Of a DNA stretch of 64,000 bases, positions 44,991 to 58,560 are shown piece after piece. The DNA is from Megamerina dolium (lineage: Eukaryota; Arthropoda; Insecta; Diptera; Megamerinidae). The DNA is taken from positions 75,183,628-75,247,627 of the forward strand of contig OY978525.1 in the NCBI GenBank assembly GCA_963854835.1. The letters run 5' to 3'. How positions within the stretch are numbered: the first letter of the stretch is position 1; every line of letters begins with the position of its first letter. A program made the position numbers and the translations under genes. The notes under the pieces are model-generated. The model was not told the DNA's origin. It searched no databases and saw only the letters and a program-made list of their open reading frames with translations.

Positions 44991-45702
44991 GTATAAATTT
45001 AATCGTTGTAAATCGTTTTTTATTTTTTGTAAATCATTGAAATACCGAATCGATCGTATTGTTGATTTCTGTCCCCACGTTGGACGCCGTTATTGTAATG
45101 CGTAATATTCTGAATTGTTTAAATCATCGACATAAATTCATTTTGGCTCCATGACGGGCGCCATTTTATAATGCGTAACATTTGAATTATTATTTTAAAA
45201 TACCGAATTATATTGAACTTCTTTTTGGGCGCCTTTATAGTTCATTACTGAATGATGTCAAAAACATACATCATTCCGTCTTTAGGCATAACATAGATAA
45301 TCACATAGTATTGTGTATGTTTAGTCGAATAGGCATGAATGCAAACACAAGTGCACACACGCACATACATGTACATATTTGTACATCCAACATAAACATA
45401 ACATAAATACAATCTGCTATACTATAGTGTAGCCTTCTATACTGGAAGTGTATGATATATTGCAGGCTTTGTTTTGTTTGGGTGCCATTATTGTTCATCC
45501 ATCATTGTGCACTCTCAGTGGCATTGCTCCAGCTGGCCATGGTAGTCAGGAAGTGCTCTTTAACCCGCTACAGAAGAGCGATGGACGAACAGTAATGCCC
45601 ACCATTACAGCAAACACACACATTTACAGTACATGACTACACCAAATACTTCATCCAAAATACCTAAAAGAACACACGATACGTCACCTCGTTCATTGCA
45701 GG
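44991..45702. other. no supported gene
   Basis: AT-rich. It contains two similar segments (GCGTAATATT.TGAATTGTT and GCGTAACATTTGAATTATT near 45100 and 45170, each after a GACGCC/GGCGCC motif), suggesting a short internal duplication. No coding match. Confidence 0.45.
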
Positions 45703-45985
45703 TTATTGTTTGATGTCTTTCGCGTGGAATAGACCAAGTGAAGTGCTATTCAGACGCTCCAGCTCATATATGTTGTTGCCCACTGCTCTTACCACTCGAC
45801 ACTTAAAGAATTTTGGACACAATTTCGAGTTAATATGTTGTTTAAAATTACTCAACACAAAATTCCTACGGTATACTTCCTTGGTATATCGCTGCGCGCT
45901 GTTCTCGTTTCTACCTACAATTTCACCTAACAGACTCACTATAGCCCCAGTATCCAGAAAACCTTTGTATGGGTTGTTGCCGATG
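45703..45985 (-). pseudogene. Gypsy-4 protease start fused to integrase end
   Basis: Minus strand: a protease active-site region (DTGAIVSLLGEIV) is followed within about 15 residues by an integrase C-terminal module (FKQHINSKLCPKFFKCRVVR, NIYELERLNS, LFHAKDIK). RT, RNase H and most of integrase have been deleted between them. The result is one open frame of about 90 codons with no plausible activity. Confidence 0.65.
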
Positions 45986-46129
45986 CGTACGGCCGCATAT
46001 ACACTCTCTATCTAGGCAAATCCTTCTGGTCACTAGCCAAGCTGTTTACTTCAAAAATTTGTGCTCTGACTTCCTTGTATTTTCACATGCGCTCCTTTAC
46101 AGATGGTTGAAAGTTGCGAAGTCGTGTCG

Positions 46130-47373
46130 TGCTTATGGTCTGTGTGCCGACGTCGCGAAGGTTGGCTCGAACGTGACTCCCCCGCTCGGATTGCCACGTT
46201 CCTCAATGCGTTTCACGATTGCACCGTGGGTGTCGTGGAGTAACCACCTCACCCAAGCCACTCTTGCAACAGAAGACCGTCCGCTGTGCAGACTGACATT
46301 CTATGTCCCCGTGACCAGCTCTCCCGCAATTCCAACACACGATATTGTTCCTTTGTGTATGGTTACGCGCAACTCCATATGCACCATCTGCCCGCCTCTC
46401 TCTCATATCTTCGTAATTACCGTACATGACTTGTAACTTCGCTCGCCTGTTGTCGCACACCTGACATATTGCGGCCACCTGGTGCCTGTACGACATTACG
46501 CCATTCTCTTCGAGCGAAGCAGTATTCGTCATCTTGACATTGATCACGTAGCTGTTCAACGGTAGCAAATCATAGGATACATAATTCGGGATAATCCCTC
46601 ACGCAGATTCCGCTTTATGATACTAATCATTTCTGTCCCTGAGATGGGAGGCCACAATTGGGCGCGTAATTTCCTCATGGCGTGAAAGAAGGCATCAATC
46701 GGCTCACCAGCTTGTTGCCAGCTCACCATACCATTCTTTCGCTTCGCCAGTCAAAAACTGATGGAATTCCCCAACTACATGATTCCACTCAACGTTGTAT
46801 CGTGCTTGCAGGTACTCTACGCGGAACACGAAGTCCTCAACTGACAGTTTGTCCTTACTGCCGTCAAAATGTATACCCCATTTATCAACTGGTAAGTATC
46901 TCGGAGTACTATCATTGACACGTTCTATACTTCTACGTTTTTCAGATTCATCGAGCATTTGCCGGCCAGAGTTTTCATCACGTGAGGGCACCCTAATCGG
47001 TTTGTTGTTGCTGCGGCAAACGTTCACTCAGTTGCCTGAATCCAGCCTATATGCTGTCCTGCAATCGATGATTTTGCTGCACTTGAATGGAGAGAACTCT
47101 CAGTAGCTCAGATAACTCACTAGTCGGAGGCGCATTCGAACTTGAGGGAGCAGGAATGGCTCCCCTAATTTCACGCTGGGCATTTGTCTGCACGATTATG
47201 GAATCAGACATATCAATAAAGTTCAGCTGATCCATTTCTTCTGTGGTTCTGGATGGCGAGCGTTCCACTGGCATTGTTCTGGTGGCTTGTTGCTCTTCTA
47301 ATTTTCTGCGAGCGTCTGAACCTACACTTCGTCGCTTCCGTCTAGTATCACGTCGATTAGCCGCGCTGCTCAT
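46130..47373 (-). pseudogene. Gypsy-4 gag
   Basis: From the right: a basic N-terminus (47047-47373), RYLPVDKWGIHFDGSKDKLS and EDFVFRVEYLQARYNVEWNH with FLTGEAKEWYGELA (46704-47027), the capsid pattern of Ty3/Gypsy Gag. After a frame change comes the nucleocapsid part (46203-46568) with a CCHC knuckle, CWNCGRAGHGDIEC, and a degraded second one. At least two frameshifts. The protease at 45703-45985 follows it in the correct order. Confidence 0.72.
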
Positions 47374-47964
47374 TCAGTTCCTAGATCAAAACGATGTAGG
47401 TATACACATACGACCCACTATTACACACAATTACCACAAAAACACAAAAACTCACTGTATAATATCTGCCTTTACTAATATATCCTTAAATCTGCAACAA
47501 CTTGAAAACAAAAAAAATGTCTAATATATAAATGTATGACTTATATGGATTATTATTTACACGTACACAAATTTGGCTTATTCTATTTCTTAATTAATAT
47601 AACACTTGACACAGCAAGAAAACGATTAATTATTATTTTATATTATTTATTTTATTTTATTATTTCCTTATGTTTCTAATTATTGATATATGTAATGAAA
47701 TATTATTTTATAACTTAGAGCAAATCAATTATCTTATCTGTATTGTTATTTTCTTATTTTAATATTATTTAAAATTTTCTTATATATTTCTTTTACTCTT
47801 CTTCACATTTATCATTAGGGGGATTTCTGGATATGGAACATGTTTGCGGCTCATTCTTGACGACATCATTCGTCTACACACAAGATTATTTTAGGTGAGT
47901 ATTGGTGACCCGACAGTAAGTATTCTATCTACACAAAAATATCTCCATTAAATTGCTCCAAAAC
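47374..47964. other. AT-rich interval with possible primer-binding site
   Basis: No coding match. TGGTGACCCGACAGTAAG at 47903-47920 resembles a tRNA-Trp primer site of CsRn1-type Gypsy elements with one C missing, preceded by AT-rich sequence that could be an LTR on the plus strand. The adjoining gag is on the minus strand, so this would be a different element. Confidence 0.3.
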
Positions 47965-48150
47965 AATGGTATTTCATGCAATTGAACACTGGAACAAAAA
48001 TAAGACCACAGAAAATGTTCCTGGGAGAAAGAGACCGCGGAAAACTAGTAAAGTTACTGACCTTCAAATTGTACGCAAGTAAAAATTGGATCCTCGCAAG
48101 AGTGCTGCCGACATTCGGCCTGAAATAATTGATGAATGTATTATACACTT
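47965..48150 (+). pseudogene. Tc1-like transposase DNA-binding fragment
   Basis: A short frame with HWNKNKTTENVPGRKRPRKT, KVTDLQIVRK, a stop, then DPRKSAADIRPEI. This is the second helix-turn-helix region of Tc1-type transposases (GRPRKT..D..I.R). No catalytic domain follows. 48151-48360 is unassigned. Confidence 0.6.
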
Positions 48151-48359
48151 GTGTCGGAACTTAATGCTTGGAAAACTGCATACCCAGACTTTAATTGGCC
48201 GATGTATTGGCAATGTGTGCCACTGCATGTACCCGCCTATCCTGGACGGTTCACTGCACACTTCTGGACCAATCCCCACAAAATAGCATCCGATACTCCA
48301 CACGCCTAGTTTCCGCTCATCCTATATATCCCCACTAAATCAAATTATTCACACATGTC

Positions 48360-49892
<1,533 letters not shown>

Positions 49893-49905
49893 ATTAAAAA
49901 TAAAT

Positions 49906-50260
49906 AAATAAAAAAATAAATATGTGGCACTTAAAGCCCCAAAGGGCTCATTGGCCGAGCTTCTCTTCCATTACTGTTGTGCGTCTTAAATTTTGGACAG
50001 TATTAGAAGGGACCTACTTATTTTAGCCGGTTCCGAATGGCAGATCACTTGTGACATCACTTTTTCTGAGCTTTGTCACAGAGTTCTTTTAGAAGCTTTT
50101 TCATGGCAAGTTGTTACTGTCGGAAGAATTGCCAATTGCTTGCCGACAGGTGGGTACCGTTCGAAAGAAAAATCTTATCGATATTAAATTTGTTATGCAT
50201 AAGCCGGGGATTGAACCACGACCTACAGATCAGAAGGCGAACACTCTAACCACTGAGCTT
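49906..50260 (-). mobile_element. SINE-1, nearly full length
   Basis: Same sequence as the copies at 8607 and 29699. The tRNA-like head lacks its first ~13 bases, replaced by a T run. ATTAAAAATAAAT at 49893-49905 and 50270-50282 is the likely target duplication. Confidence 0.88.
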
Positions 50261-50282
50261 TTTTTTTTTATTAAAAATAAAT

Positions 50283-51397
50283 ATTGAACTATAATTAAAG
50301 ATTCTGTTGGCGAACACGAAGAAAAATTTACTGCTGGAATACGTGTATTGTAGTCCTTTTTTGTTATACGGTATGCGGTATGCGGTGTAAAAAGGACATC
50401 CTTCTTTGCTCTACTTGAGCAAAGAAGGATATGGTGGCGGGTGTTCACTTCATATGGTGTATTGGCTAGTATGATAACCTCCTTTCACAACAGGAGAATT
50501 ACCACCCCTATAAGGTGTAACTCCGAATATGTAGGTATGTATATGGATCTCGTGGGCGGAATTATTCAGTGGAGCTCCCATTAATTTTGAAAATATAACA
50601 AAAAAATAAAACAAACAAAAAATTACTTATATTATTATTTTATTCATGTATACTGTGAAGGAAAATCAATCACACCCCAGAATTAAATGAGCTTCCAAAC
50701 CGTGATCACTTGCTCCAGGTGACACTATCTTATAATTTGGAATCTGATTGCTCGCTTCATTGTATTATTTAAAACCAATGCATACTTCAATAACAATTTG
50801 GCAATATCACATATAATATATTACTACGTGTTTGGTATATGGTAACGTATTAACATAATATAGACCACTTTAAATTACTCTTACACAACGACGAATCTAC
50901 ATATAACGACACCACACTTTTGAAATTTCACAGAATGCTGGCTTAAACATTCTCAGACGCAAACAAAACCTAAAACTGACGGTAACTTTGTTAACGGGGC
51001 CATACTGACCGGTATACAACAATCAGATAATACAGAAACATCTAACGTTAACATCTGAGGTTAACGAGCCGTCCTTATTGTACATAACAACACCACGCAT
51101 CCACTACAGCTCTGCTTATGTACAAGGCACTTTCACCTTCTAATCCCAATATCGTATGTGTCACGGCGTATCCAACACCAAAACCCTTTCGCAAAAGAAG
51201 AAGAAAATATGGCTCCCCACTACGTGCCACATATTTATTTTTTTTTTTTTAATACGGAAGTAAGGCTTGGGTATGTTAGCTTACTGTAAGATTTTTACAA
51301 GCATGTTTGGTTTTTTTGGGTTATCCCTTATCCTGTACTTGAAAAACAAAACGTATGTCATATTAAAGAGTTAATTTTGCCCAATATATGAAACAAA
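50283..51397. other. no supported gene; hairpin and SINE tail fragment
   Basis: No coding match. It contains a perfect 14-bp hairpin (50398-50430). Near 51222, ACGTGCCACATATTTATTTT matches the SINE-1 3' end in plus orientation without the rest of the SINE. Confidence 0.5.
50398..50430. repeat. perfect 14-bp hairpin, 5-base loop
   Basis: ATCCTTCTTTGCTC, TACTT, GAGCAAAGAAGGAT. ATCCTTCTTTGCT recurs at about 54307. Confidence 0.88.
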
Positions 51398-52036
51398 CGC
51401 TTTTGAAGTAGTAAGGGACTTTGTCTATCTTGGAACCAGCATTAACAGCAGTAATGACGTCAGCTTGGAGATCATGCGTAGGATAACTCTTGCTAACAGG
51501 TGTTACTTTGGGCTGAGTAAGCAATTGAGAAGTCGAGCCCTCTCTCGAAGAACGAAAACTACACTCTACAAGTCTCTCATCATGCCTGTCCTAACATATA
51601 GCGCTGAATCCTGGACAATTTCCACCTCGGATGAGCGAATGCTTGGAGTTTTCGAAAGAAAAGTCCTACGCAAGATCTTTGGACCTATTTGCGTTGGTGG
51701 CGAGTACCGAATAAGGTACAACCATGAGCTGTACGAGCTGTATGCCGATATTGACATAGTAAAGCGCATCAAAATCCAGCGGCTGCGCTGGCTAGGTCAT
51801 GTCGAGCGAATGGAAGAACATGCTCCAGCTAAGAAGGTGTTATATTCGGAACCCGCTGGAGGACGACGCAGAAGAGGAAGACCAAACCTCCGGTGGAAAG
51901 AACAAATACTGGAGAACCTGACGGCGCTTGGAATTTCTAACTGGCGCCAGCTAGCGAAGAACAGAGATGGCTGGCGAAGCATGTTATTTTCGGCCTAAAT
52001 CGATATTTGGTTGTTATGGCCACATAAGTAAGTAAG
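51398..52036 (+). mobile_element. RTE LINE 3' fragment (copy b) with target duplication
   Basis: A 5'-truncated RTE ending ATGGCCACATAAGTAAGTAA. TATATGAAACAAA occurs at 51385-51397 and 52037-52049. The clean duplication shows truncation occurred at insertion. Confidence 0.93.
51465..51998 (+). pseudogene. RTE ORF2 C-terminal part (copy b)
   Basis: An open 177-codon piece corresponding to the end of RTE ORF2: ANRCYFGLSKQLRSRALSRR, MPVLTYSAESWTISTSDERM and RWLGHVERMEEHAPAKKVLY, then the GRRRRGRPNLRW basic motif, ending WRSMLFSA. No RT catalytic motif is included. Nearly identical to copy a, so the family was active recently. Confidence 0.9.
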
Positions 52037-52049
52037 TATATGAAACAAA

Positions 52050-52690
52050 ATATATTGATTAAAATCAAAGCCTTAAAAAACTATTTTATTAAATAAATAA
52101 AAAATATACTTCTTTCTAAAATATGTAGCTCTTAAGTTGGTTTGGAACAATTAATGCACGCGATCATTATATTCAGTGAATTTAAAAATATTCAACGTTA
52201 AAAAAAGTTTGGGCAATTTTGACCTATGAATACAGGATAATGCTGGAAACACAATACCGGCAAAGGCGAACTTTGGTGTAAAGCGCGATGCCGTTGTCAA
52301 ATGTTCGTTCTGCAATTTCCCTCACTTAAACACAAAAGGCCGGCAGTGAAAATATCTATTTTGATCTTGTACTCTCTGAGAATACCAATGATAGCGAGGA
52401 TTGTGTGTTCTCAACAAACTTGTATGTATGTGATTCCTTGTGCTATGAGATCTGATGGTCATTCTATGTTTTAAAAGGAAAAACCTTTAAAACGCAAAGG
52501 GATAAATATAATAGAAACTTTAAAAAGAAGACTAAAGCTTTAAAAAATAACTTTTATAAAAGGCACATTTTTGATACAATGAAATACTTTATTTCAAATA
52601 ACAAAATGCTGAATAATTTTTACATTCAATTGAGAACACGGAGAAAATTTAAATTATAATTATAAAACGATAGATCTATGTCTATCGTCG
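52050..52690. other. no supported gene
   Basis: AT-rich, short frames only. Confidence 0.5.
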
Positions 52691-52693
52691 CTG

Positions 52694-52732
52694 TGGGGGT
52701 CCTCCAAGTGGTTGCCACATGAAGGACCCCCA
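52694..52732. repeat. nested hairpin
   Basis: TGGGGGTCCT pairs with AGGACCCCCA; inside it GTGG pairs with CCAC around TTG. Just after it, two imperfect copies of CATCACATAG...CTACATGAC (52749 and 52808) lie next to an RTE insertion. Confidence 0.8.
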
Positions 52733-52840
52733 TTAATAATGTAGGCGCCATCACATAGTAAGCAGAGGAAGCTACATGACTACCCCTTATTAACAAATAA
52801 AGGTCTCATCACATAGCCCTCAGAACAAACTACATGACAG

Positions 52841-53296
52841 CTCTCATCATGCCTGTCCTTACATATGACGCTGAAGCCTGGACAATTTCCACCTCGGATG
52901 AGCGAATGCTTGGAGTTTTCGAGAGAAAAGTACTACGCAAGATCTTTGAACCTATTTGCGTTGGTGGCGAGTACCGAATAAGGTACAACCATGAGCTGTT
53001 CGAGCTGTATGCAGATATTGATATAGTAAAGTGCATCAAAATCCAGCGGCTGCACTTGTTAGGTCATGTCGAGCGAATGGAAGAACACGCTCCAGCTAAG
53101 AAGGTGTTATATTCGGAACCCGCTGGAGGACGACGCAGAAGAGGAAGACCTAACCTCCGGTGGAAAGACCAATTACCTGACGGCGCTTGGAATTTCTAAC
53201 TGACGCCAGCTAGCGAAGAACAGAGATGGCTGGCGAAGCATGTTATATTCGGCTTAACTCGATATTCGGTTGTTATGGCCACATAAGTAAGTAAGT
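52841..53296 (+). pseudogene. RTE LINE 3' fragment (copy c)
   Basis: Truncated RTE ORF2 end: MPVLTYDAEAWTISTSDERM, YELYADIDIV-like sequence, HVERMEEHAPAKKVLY and GRRRRGRPNLRW. A small deletion near 53176 (DQLPDGAWNF) breaks the last residues. The AAGT-repeat tail is present at 53285-53296. Copy c is more diverged than copy b. No target duplication seen. Confidence 0.87.
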
Positions 53297-54297
53297 GTTC
53301 TACTTTTGACAGGGAACATTCGCGTCGAAATATTCGCATTGTTGCGCGGTGTTGCGCTTTAAACTTAAGTGTTAAAACATTTGTGTGCTACTCCATCGAT
53401 ATGTTCTTTGTATGAATAAAAAATACGTCTCAGGTTAAATAAAAATCCTCTAAAATATGCAACAATTAACGCATATTAATTTTATTATGTTTTTAGTAAT
53501 ATTGTACATACTGTATTAGTGCTTCTTTCTCTTTCATTACAATACATTCCATCTTATATTGATTGAAATTCACTTAACAATTCGCTGCCAATGCCAATAG
53601 TAAAGTCACACTTCATTAAAAACAACTACAATGAATTGTAAATATTTATCTTATTGGGCGTAAGTACTTATGCAAAGAGAAACGTGGCTACAAAAAAAAC
53701 AGTAGGGACATTGCTACTTGCTCTATAGTATGCTTACAGCTGAGTATGTATTGGTATAGATTCAATAATTGCGAATCTAAATCTTCGAATAATTGCATCA
53801 CAATGGATTGACTTAACTATTAAAAACAATTATATAATCACAGCAACATTGTGTATGGAGTATAAGGCAGACGCTTTAAAATCGAGTGTTTGTATTTTAA
53901 CTAACTGGCTTACTAGCAGTTTAGAAAAAATAAGCATTATCAATTAAATTGTTTTTGAAAATTGCAACGTATTAGAACATACTATACATGCGCGAATTGC
54001 TATGGACTCTGCAAGAAGCATACTGGTAAAGTGACTAGTAATTTTTCCTGGAGCTATGACTGAAACTTTCCGAATATTTCCCATCACATTCTTAAAAGCA
54101 TCGAGAAATTTTTTGACTTTTAGCCAACGCCACACACATAGTGCAGTAGCAATGTGGTTAGACCAAAGCTCTCCATTACAAAAAGGAAAGCAAAAAGGTT
54201 TTTTTAAATATATATTTTTCATTTTTAACAAACTAATTGCATAAAATTTTACTAAAACCATCATAAATTCTTACATTAAAAAAAATATTAATGTACT
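53297..54297. other. no supported gene
   Basis: AT-rich. A 106-codon minus-strand frame at 53944-54264 has no recognisable domain and I do not call it a gene. Confidence 0.5.
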
Positions 54298-54420
54298 AGC
54301 AAAGTATCCTTCTTTGCTGAGCTTTGTAACAGAGCTCCTTGCTTGCTGTTTTTGCCCTAAAATTGTCGAATTGCTTGCCGACAGGTAAGCACCATTTGAA
54401 AGAAAATTTTTAAATTAATT
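54298..54420 (-). mobile_element. old SINE-1 fragment
   Basis: TGCTGAGCTTTGTAACAGAG, ATTGCTTGCCGACAGGTAAG and CACCATTTGAAAGAAA match the SINE-1 body; the tRNA-like head is not recognisable. Confidence 0.65.
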
Positions 54421-54489
54421 AATATATTTAGAGATTTTCTACACTTTCAAGTGATTCGCTTTAAAGTCAGCAATAATGTGTTACAGATT

Positions 54490-54830
54490 AGCGTAGCTCG
54501 TAGAGCGACGATGATAGCAAGACACACGATGGTGGGTACCTAGGTTCTAATCCGCGGCGAGTAGCAGAAAAGAGGTCAATTTTGAAAATCCTTAATTTCA
54601 AATACAATATATGAATCGGAATTATAACGCAATGAATGAAAATTAATTGTTTGATCTGTTGAACCCCAGGCTCGAATCACGGCGAATCAGAAAAAATGTT
54701 TTGTCATTATAATGCAATTACTGAACATAAATTATTTTTGGTCGGTAAATGGGTAAATTGTCAAATAATTTAAATGAAAATGTACATGAGAATTATAATT
54801 CAGTGAATGAAAATTTCTAACCGTGCGACT
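54490..54830 (+). repeat. tandem tRNA-like SINE-type repeat (SINE-2)
   Basis: A tRNA-like head (GCGTAGCTCGTAGAGCGACG with B-box-like GGTTCTAATCC at 54543-54553) is followed by CGCGGCGAGTAGCAGAAAA. A second, headless unit has CAGGCTCGAATCACGGCGAA and TCAGAAAAA at 54668. Three copies of an AATTATAA.GCA.TGAATGAAAATT-type tail occur in a row. Looks like a different SINE duplicated in tandem. Confidence 0.55.
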
Positions 54831-55440
54831 AATCTATTTATATATAAAAGCGTACAACTATTCTGTTCATAGGACATGCTCGTACAAAAGGAAACAGTTC
54901 ATTTCATATAAAAAGATCAAAAGTGCGATTGGTCGCATATTCCTTTACAACTGATCCCGGACACGTCCCGGGCAAGTCGTATTTTTTGCAGGGTAGTTTA
55001 ATTTTCATATGTTATCAAGATGCCTCTTCTAATTTGCTTAATATATCCATGCATACATTTACAATACATTGTATGCACATAAATGTGTGATACTAACAAA
55101 ATGATGTACTGCCTTCGATGACGACGACGACGACACCGGTAATTCTACGTTCAATTGTTTTTGTTGTTGCTGCGTTGTTGAGTAGTTATAACACTGCGTG
55201 TGAAATATTGTGCACAATAATAATTTATCTTTTGTATTCTGATATTATTTATAAATAGAAGCCCAACTAGGTAGTGAGTGAACATTTAAAGAATAACTTT
55301 CGGCGGATACCTCAACAAGTTTAAGCTGTCTGGAAGCGGAACTGTGAAGAAATACTTACATATATAGTTAATGTACTCCTGTTAATAGATAATATTGGCG
55401 TTACACATTACGAGTACCAAAAAAATGGTAAGTTTGCAGT
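54831..55440. other. no supported gene
   Basis: Contains a TATATATAAAAG stretch, a CCCGGACACGTCCCGGG near-palindrome at 54956-54972 and a short GAC repeat near 55120. No coding match. Confidence 0.45.
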
Positions 55441-55739
<299 letters not shown>

Positions 55740-56637
55740 GTTATATGTATGTTGTTGTTTTTATTTGGCTCGGAGTATATGTGCTGAATTTTATTTCATT
55801 ATAATTGCACAAACTAACTCAAACTTACTGGTGGATTATGATGATTTATGATCGAATTTATTGGAAAAAAAATTTAGTTGTTAAGGCTGAGGTATTATCT
55901 TTTTCTGATTACCAGATTATTTTGCAGCAGAGAGTTTTGTAAATATGCTACGTCATCCGAAAAAGTACTATTATTTATAGATATAGATTAGTTCAATTTA
56001 TCCGCCACACAGAGGCAGAAAAAGTTAAATTTGAAAAAAGTGAGTTTCATGCATTTAGTGGAGTACAATTTTTCATAGGGTATCAATAACTTCCAAGCTG
56101 AAAGGATTTCGGAAACAGGAGCAAGAACTTCTTGGTTAGTCAATTGCATAGAATGGGTGCTTGTTGGAAAGGTAATTTGTCGTAGAATAAAACATGTTTT
56201 TCACCAAAAAATAATAATAACCTAATTGAAATTTAATTTAGAGTCTTTTAATCAAAAAATTATATAATCTCCACGAATGCAAAACTATGTATGTGTCCAG
56301 TTCTTATTACCGATTCAATACTATGGTGCAGATAAATTTCTAGTATTTTAATTATCAAATTTTAAATAAAGACCGATACTGATACTGATCTTAAATCGTT
56401 AATGTAGAGCTTAGGCTTTTGTTTCTTGCATCCAAAAACTTCCACCGGTTTAATTTTATTTTTGGGGATTTTTTGGCTCAAAAATCACGATAAGGACAAC
56501 AAAACTGAACCTTTGTAAAATCAGAACAACTTGAAAGATTTTAATGAAATTTCAAGATTCATTTTTTACAGCAATTTGCCGAGATACGAGTTTATTTATT
56601 TGTGTACAAACCATTGTGGTTACTGCGAACAAGCACC
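55740..56637. other. no supported gene
   Basis: AT-rich with no coding similarity seen. Confidence 0.5.
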
Positions 56638-58560
56638 TTTACTTACTTAGTTATGTGGCCATAATAACCGAATATCGATTTAGGCCGAAAATAACATGTT
56701 TCGCCAGCCATCTCTGTTCTTCGCTAGCTGGCGCCAGTTAGATATTCCAAGCGCCGTCGGGTTCTCCAGTACTTGGTCTTTCCACCGGAGGTTAGGTCTA
56801 CTCTTCTGCGTCGTCCTCCAGCGGGTTCCGAATATAACACCTTCTTAGCTGGAGCGTGTTCTTCCATTCGCTCGACATGACCTAGCCAGTGCAGTCGCTG
56901 GATTTTGCGCTTTACTATGTCAATATCGACATACAACTCGTACAGCTCATGGTTGTACCTTATTCGGTGCTCGCCACCAACGCAAATAGGTCCAAAGATC
57001 TTGCGTAGGACTCTCGAAAACTCCAAGCATTCGCTCATCCGAGGTGGAAATTGTCCAGGCTTCAGCGTCATATGTTAGGACAGGCATGATGAGAGACTTG
57101 TACAGTGTAATTTTCGTTCTTCCAGAGAGGGCTCGACTTCTCAATTGCTTACTCAGTCCAAAGTAACACCTGTTAGCAAGAGTTATCCTACGCATGATCT
57201 CCAGGCTGACGTCATTACAGTTGTTGATGCTGGTTCCAAGATAGACAAAGTCCCTTACTACTTCAAAAGCGTAGTTGTCAACTGTGCCGTGCTGTCCAAG
57301 ACGCCGGGACTCTTTTTTTGTTGACACTAGATACTTCGCCTTGCCCTCGTTCACCGATTATATCAATATCGTCGGCATACGCCAACAGCATGATAATTTT
57401 GTTGAAGATAGTGCCATTATGTCGCAGACCATCAGCTCGCATTATTTTCTCCATAATAAGATTGAAGAAATCGGACGATAACGAATCACCTTGTCTGAAA
57501 CCCCGTTCGGTATTGAACGGTGGGGAGAGGTCGTTCCCAATTTTCACCTCACAACAGTAGTTATACAGTGTCGTTCTCTAAAAATGAATAAGCTTCATAG
57601 GAACAACGAACTCAGACATTGCTTTGTAGAAGTAACACCTTACCGGACTGTCGAAAGCGGCTTTATAATCAACAAATAGATGTTGTGTGTCGATCTGTTT
57701 TTCTTGGGTCTTCTGCAGGATTTGGCGCAGTGTGAAAATTTGGTCGATGGTAGATTTACAAGATCTGAAGCCACACTGATAAGGTTCAATCAGGTTGTTG
57801 AGCATGAGCTTCAATCTTTCACACAATACGCAGTGGGGTCTCCTTTTCTATGTACGGGACAGAGAACACTGAAGAATCATCAGGCATGCTTCATCGGACC
57901 ATATTCTGCTCATCGCCTCCGGTCTTAAACAACTCGGCAGCTTTGTTGTTCTTCAGCCTTATAATGGCCGTTTCAACCAGATTCCCATTTCCATCACAAC
58001 AAGAAGAGGCTCCGGGATTTAAACCTCCACTCAGGCGCTTGATCTTTTCGAAGAATTTTCGACTCTCATTCTTGTCGGTACACATCTCTATATTCTCACA
58101 CTCGCGTCTTTCCAACTTCCTCTTCTTGTGCCTGAAAATACGTCTCTCTGCACCCCTTTTCTCTCTGTAGCGCTCCTAAACAGCTCGCGTTGCGCCTGCA
58201 CACAGGGTTTTTCGGTAGGCTGCGTCTTTCTCTGCGGTAGCTTCGCGACACTCCTGATCATACCACTCATTCCTCAGAGGCCGGTAGTAGCCGATTATAT
58301 CCTCGGCAGCAGTAGTCATGGAGTGGGATATATGTGTCCACCAAAGGGCATGTATCATCAAGTGGGGGATTTTTTCGCATAAGCAGATCCGATAGTCGAG
58401 TGGCAAATGCATTTGCTGTCTCGGGTGATCTCAGCTTACTGACGTCGAGCTTTCACTGTGTGGGACTTCTCTTGTTATTTGCGACACATAAACGGGTGCG
58501 CACCTTAGCTGCATCAAGGTAGTGATACGAGTCGATGTTGGCACCACGGATCGAAGTCGA
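56638..58560 (-). pseudogene. RTE LINE, 5'-truncated (copy d)
   Basis: Minus strand, longest RTE piece after copy a. It begins within the endonuclease (ANIDSYHYLDAAKV-like near 58540), then the region between endonuclease and RT that copy a has lost (58088-58412 and 57891-58115, with KFFEKIKRLSGGLNPGASSC), then RT: CERLKLMLNNLIEPYQCGFR, DYKAAFDSPV, FNTERGFRQGDSLSSDFFN and LLAYADDIDIIG near 57380. It ends with the C-terminal part and the AAGT-type tail at 56638. Frameshifts throughout. It is useful because it carries the segment missing from copy a. Confidence 0.88.

Noticed and set aside
53944..54264. 106-codon minus-strand frame in an otherwise empty region
   Set aside because: No recognisable domain, no conserved copy in the window and AT-rich composition; length is compatible with chance.
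54831..54985. Helitron end suggested by TATATATAAAAG and a CCCGG palindrome
   Set aside because: No terminal CTRR with hairpin or 5' TC signature could be placed and no Rep/helicase sequence is present.
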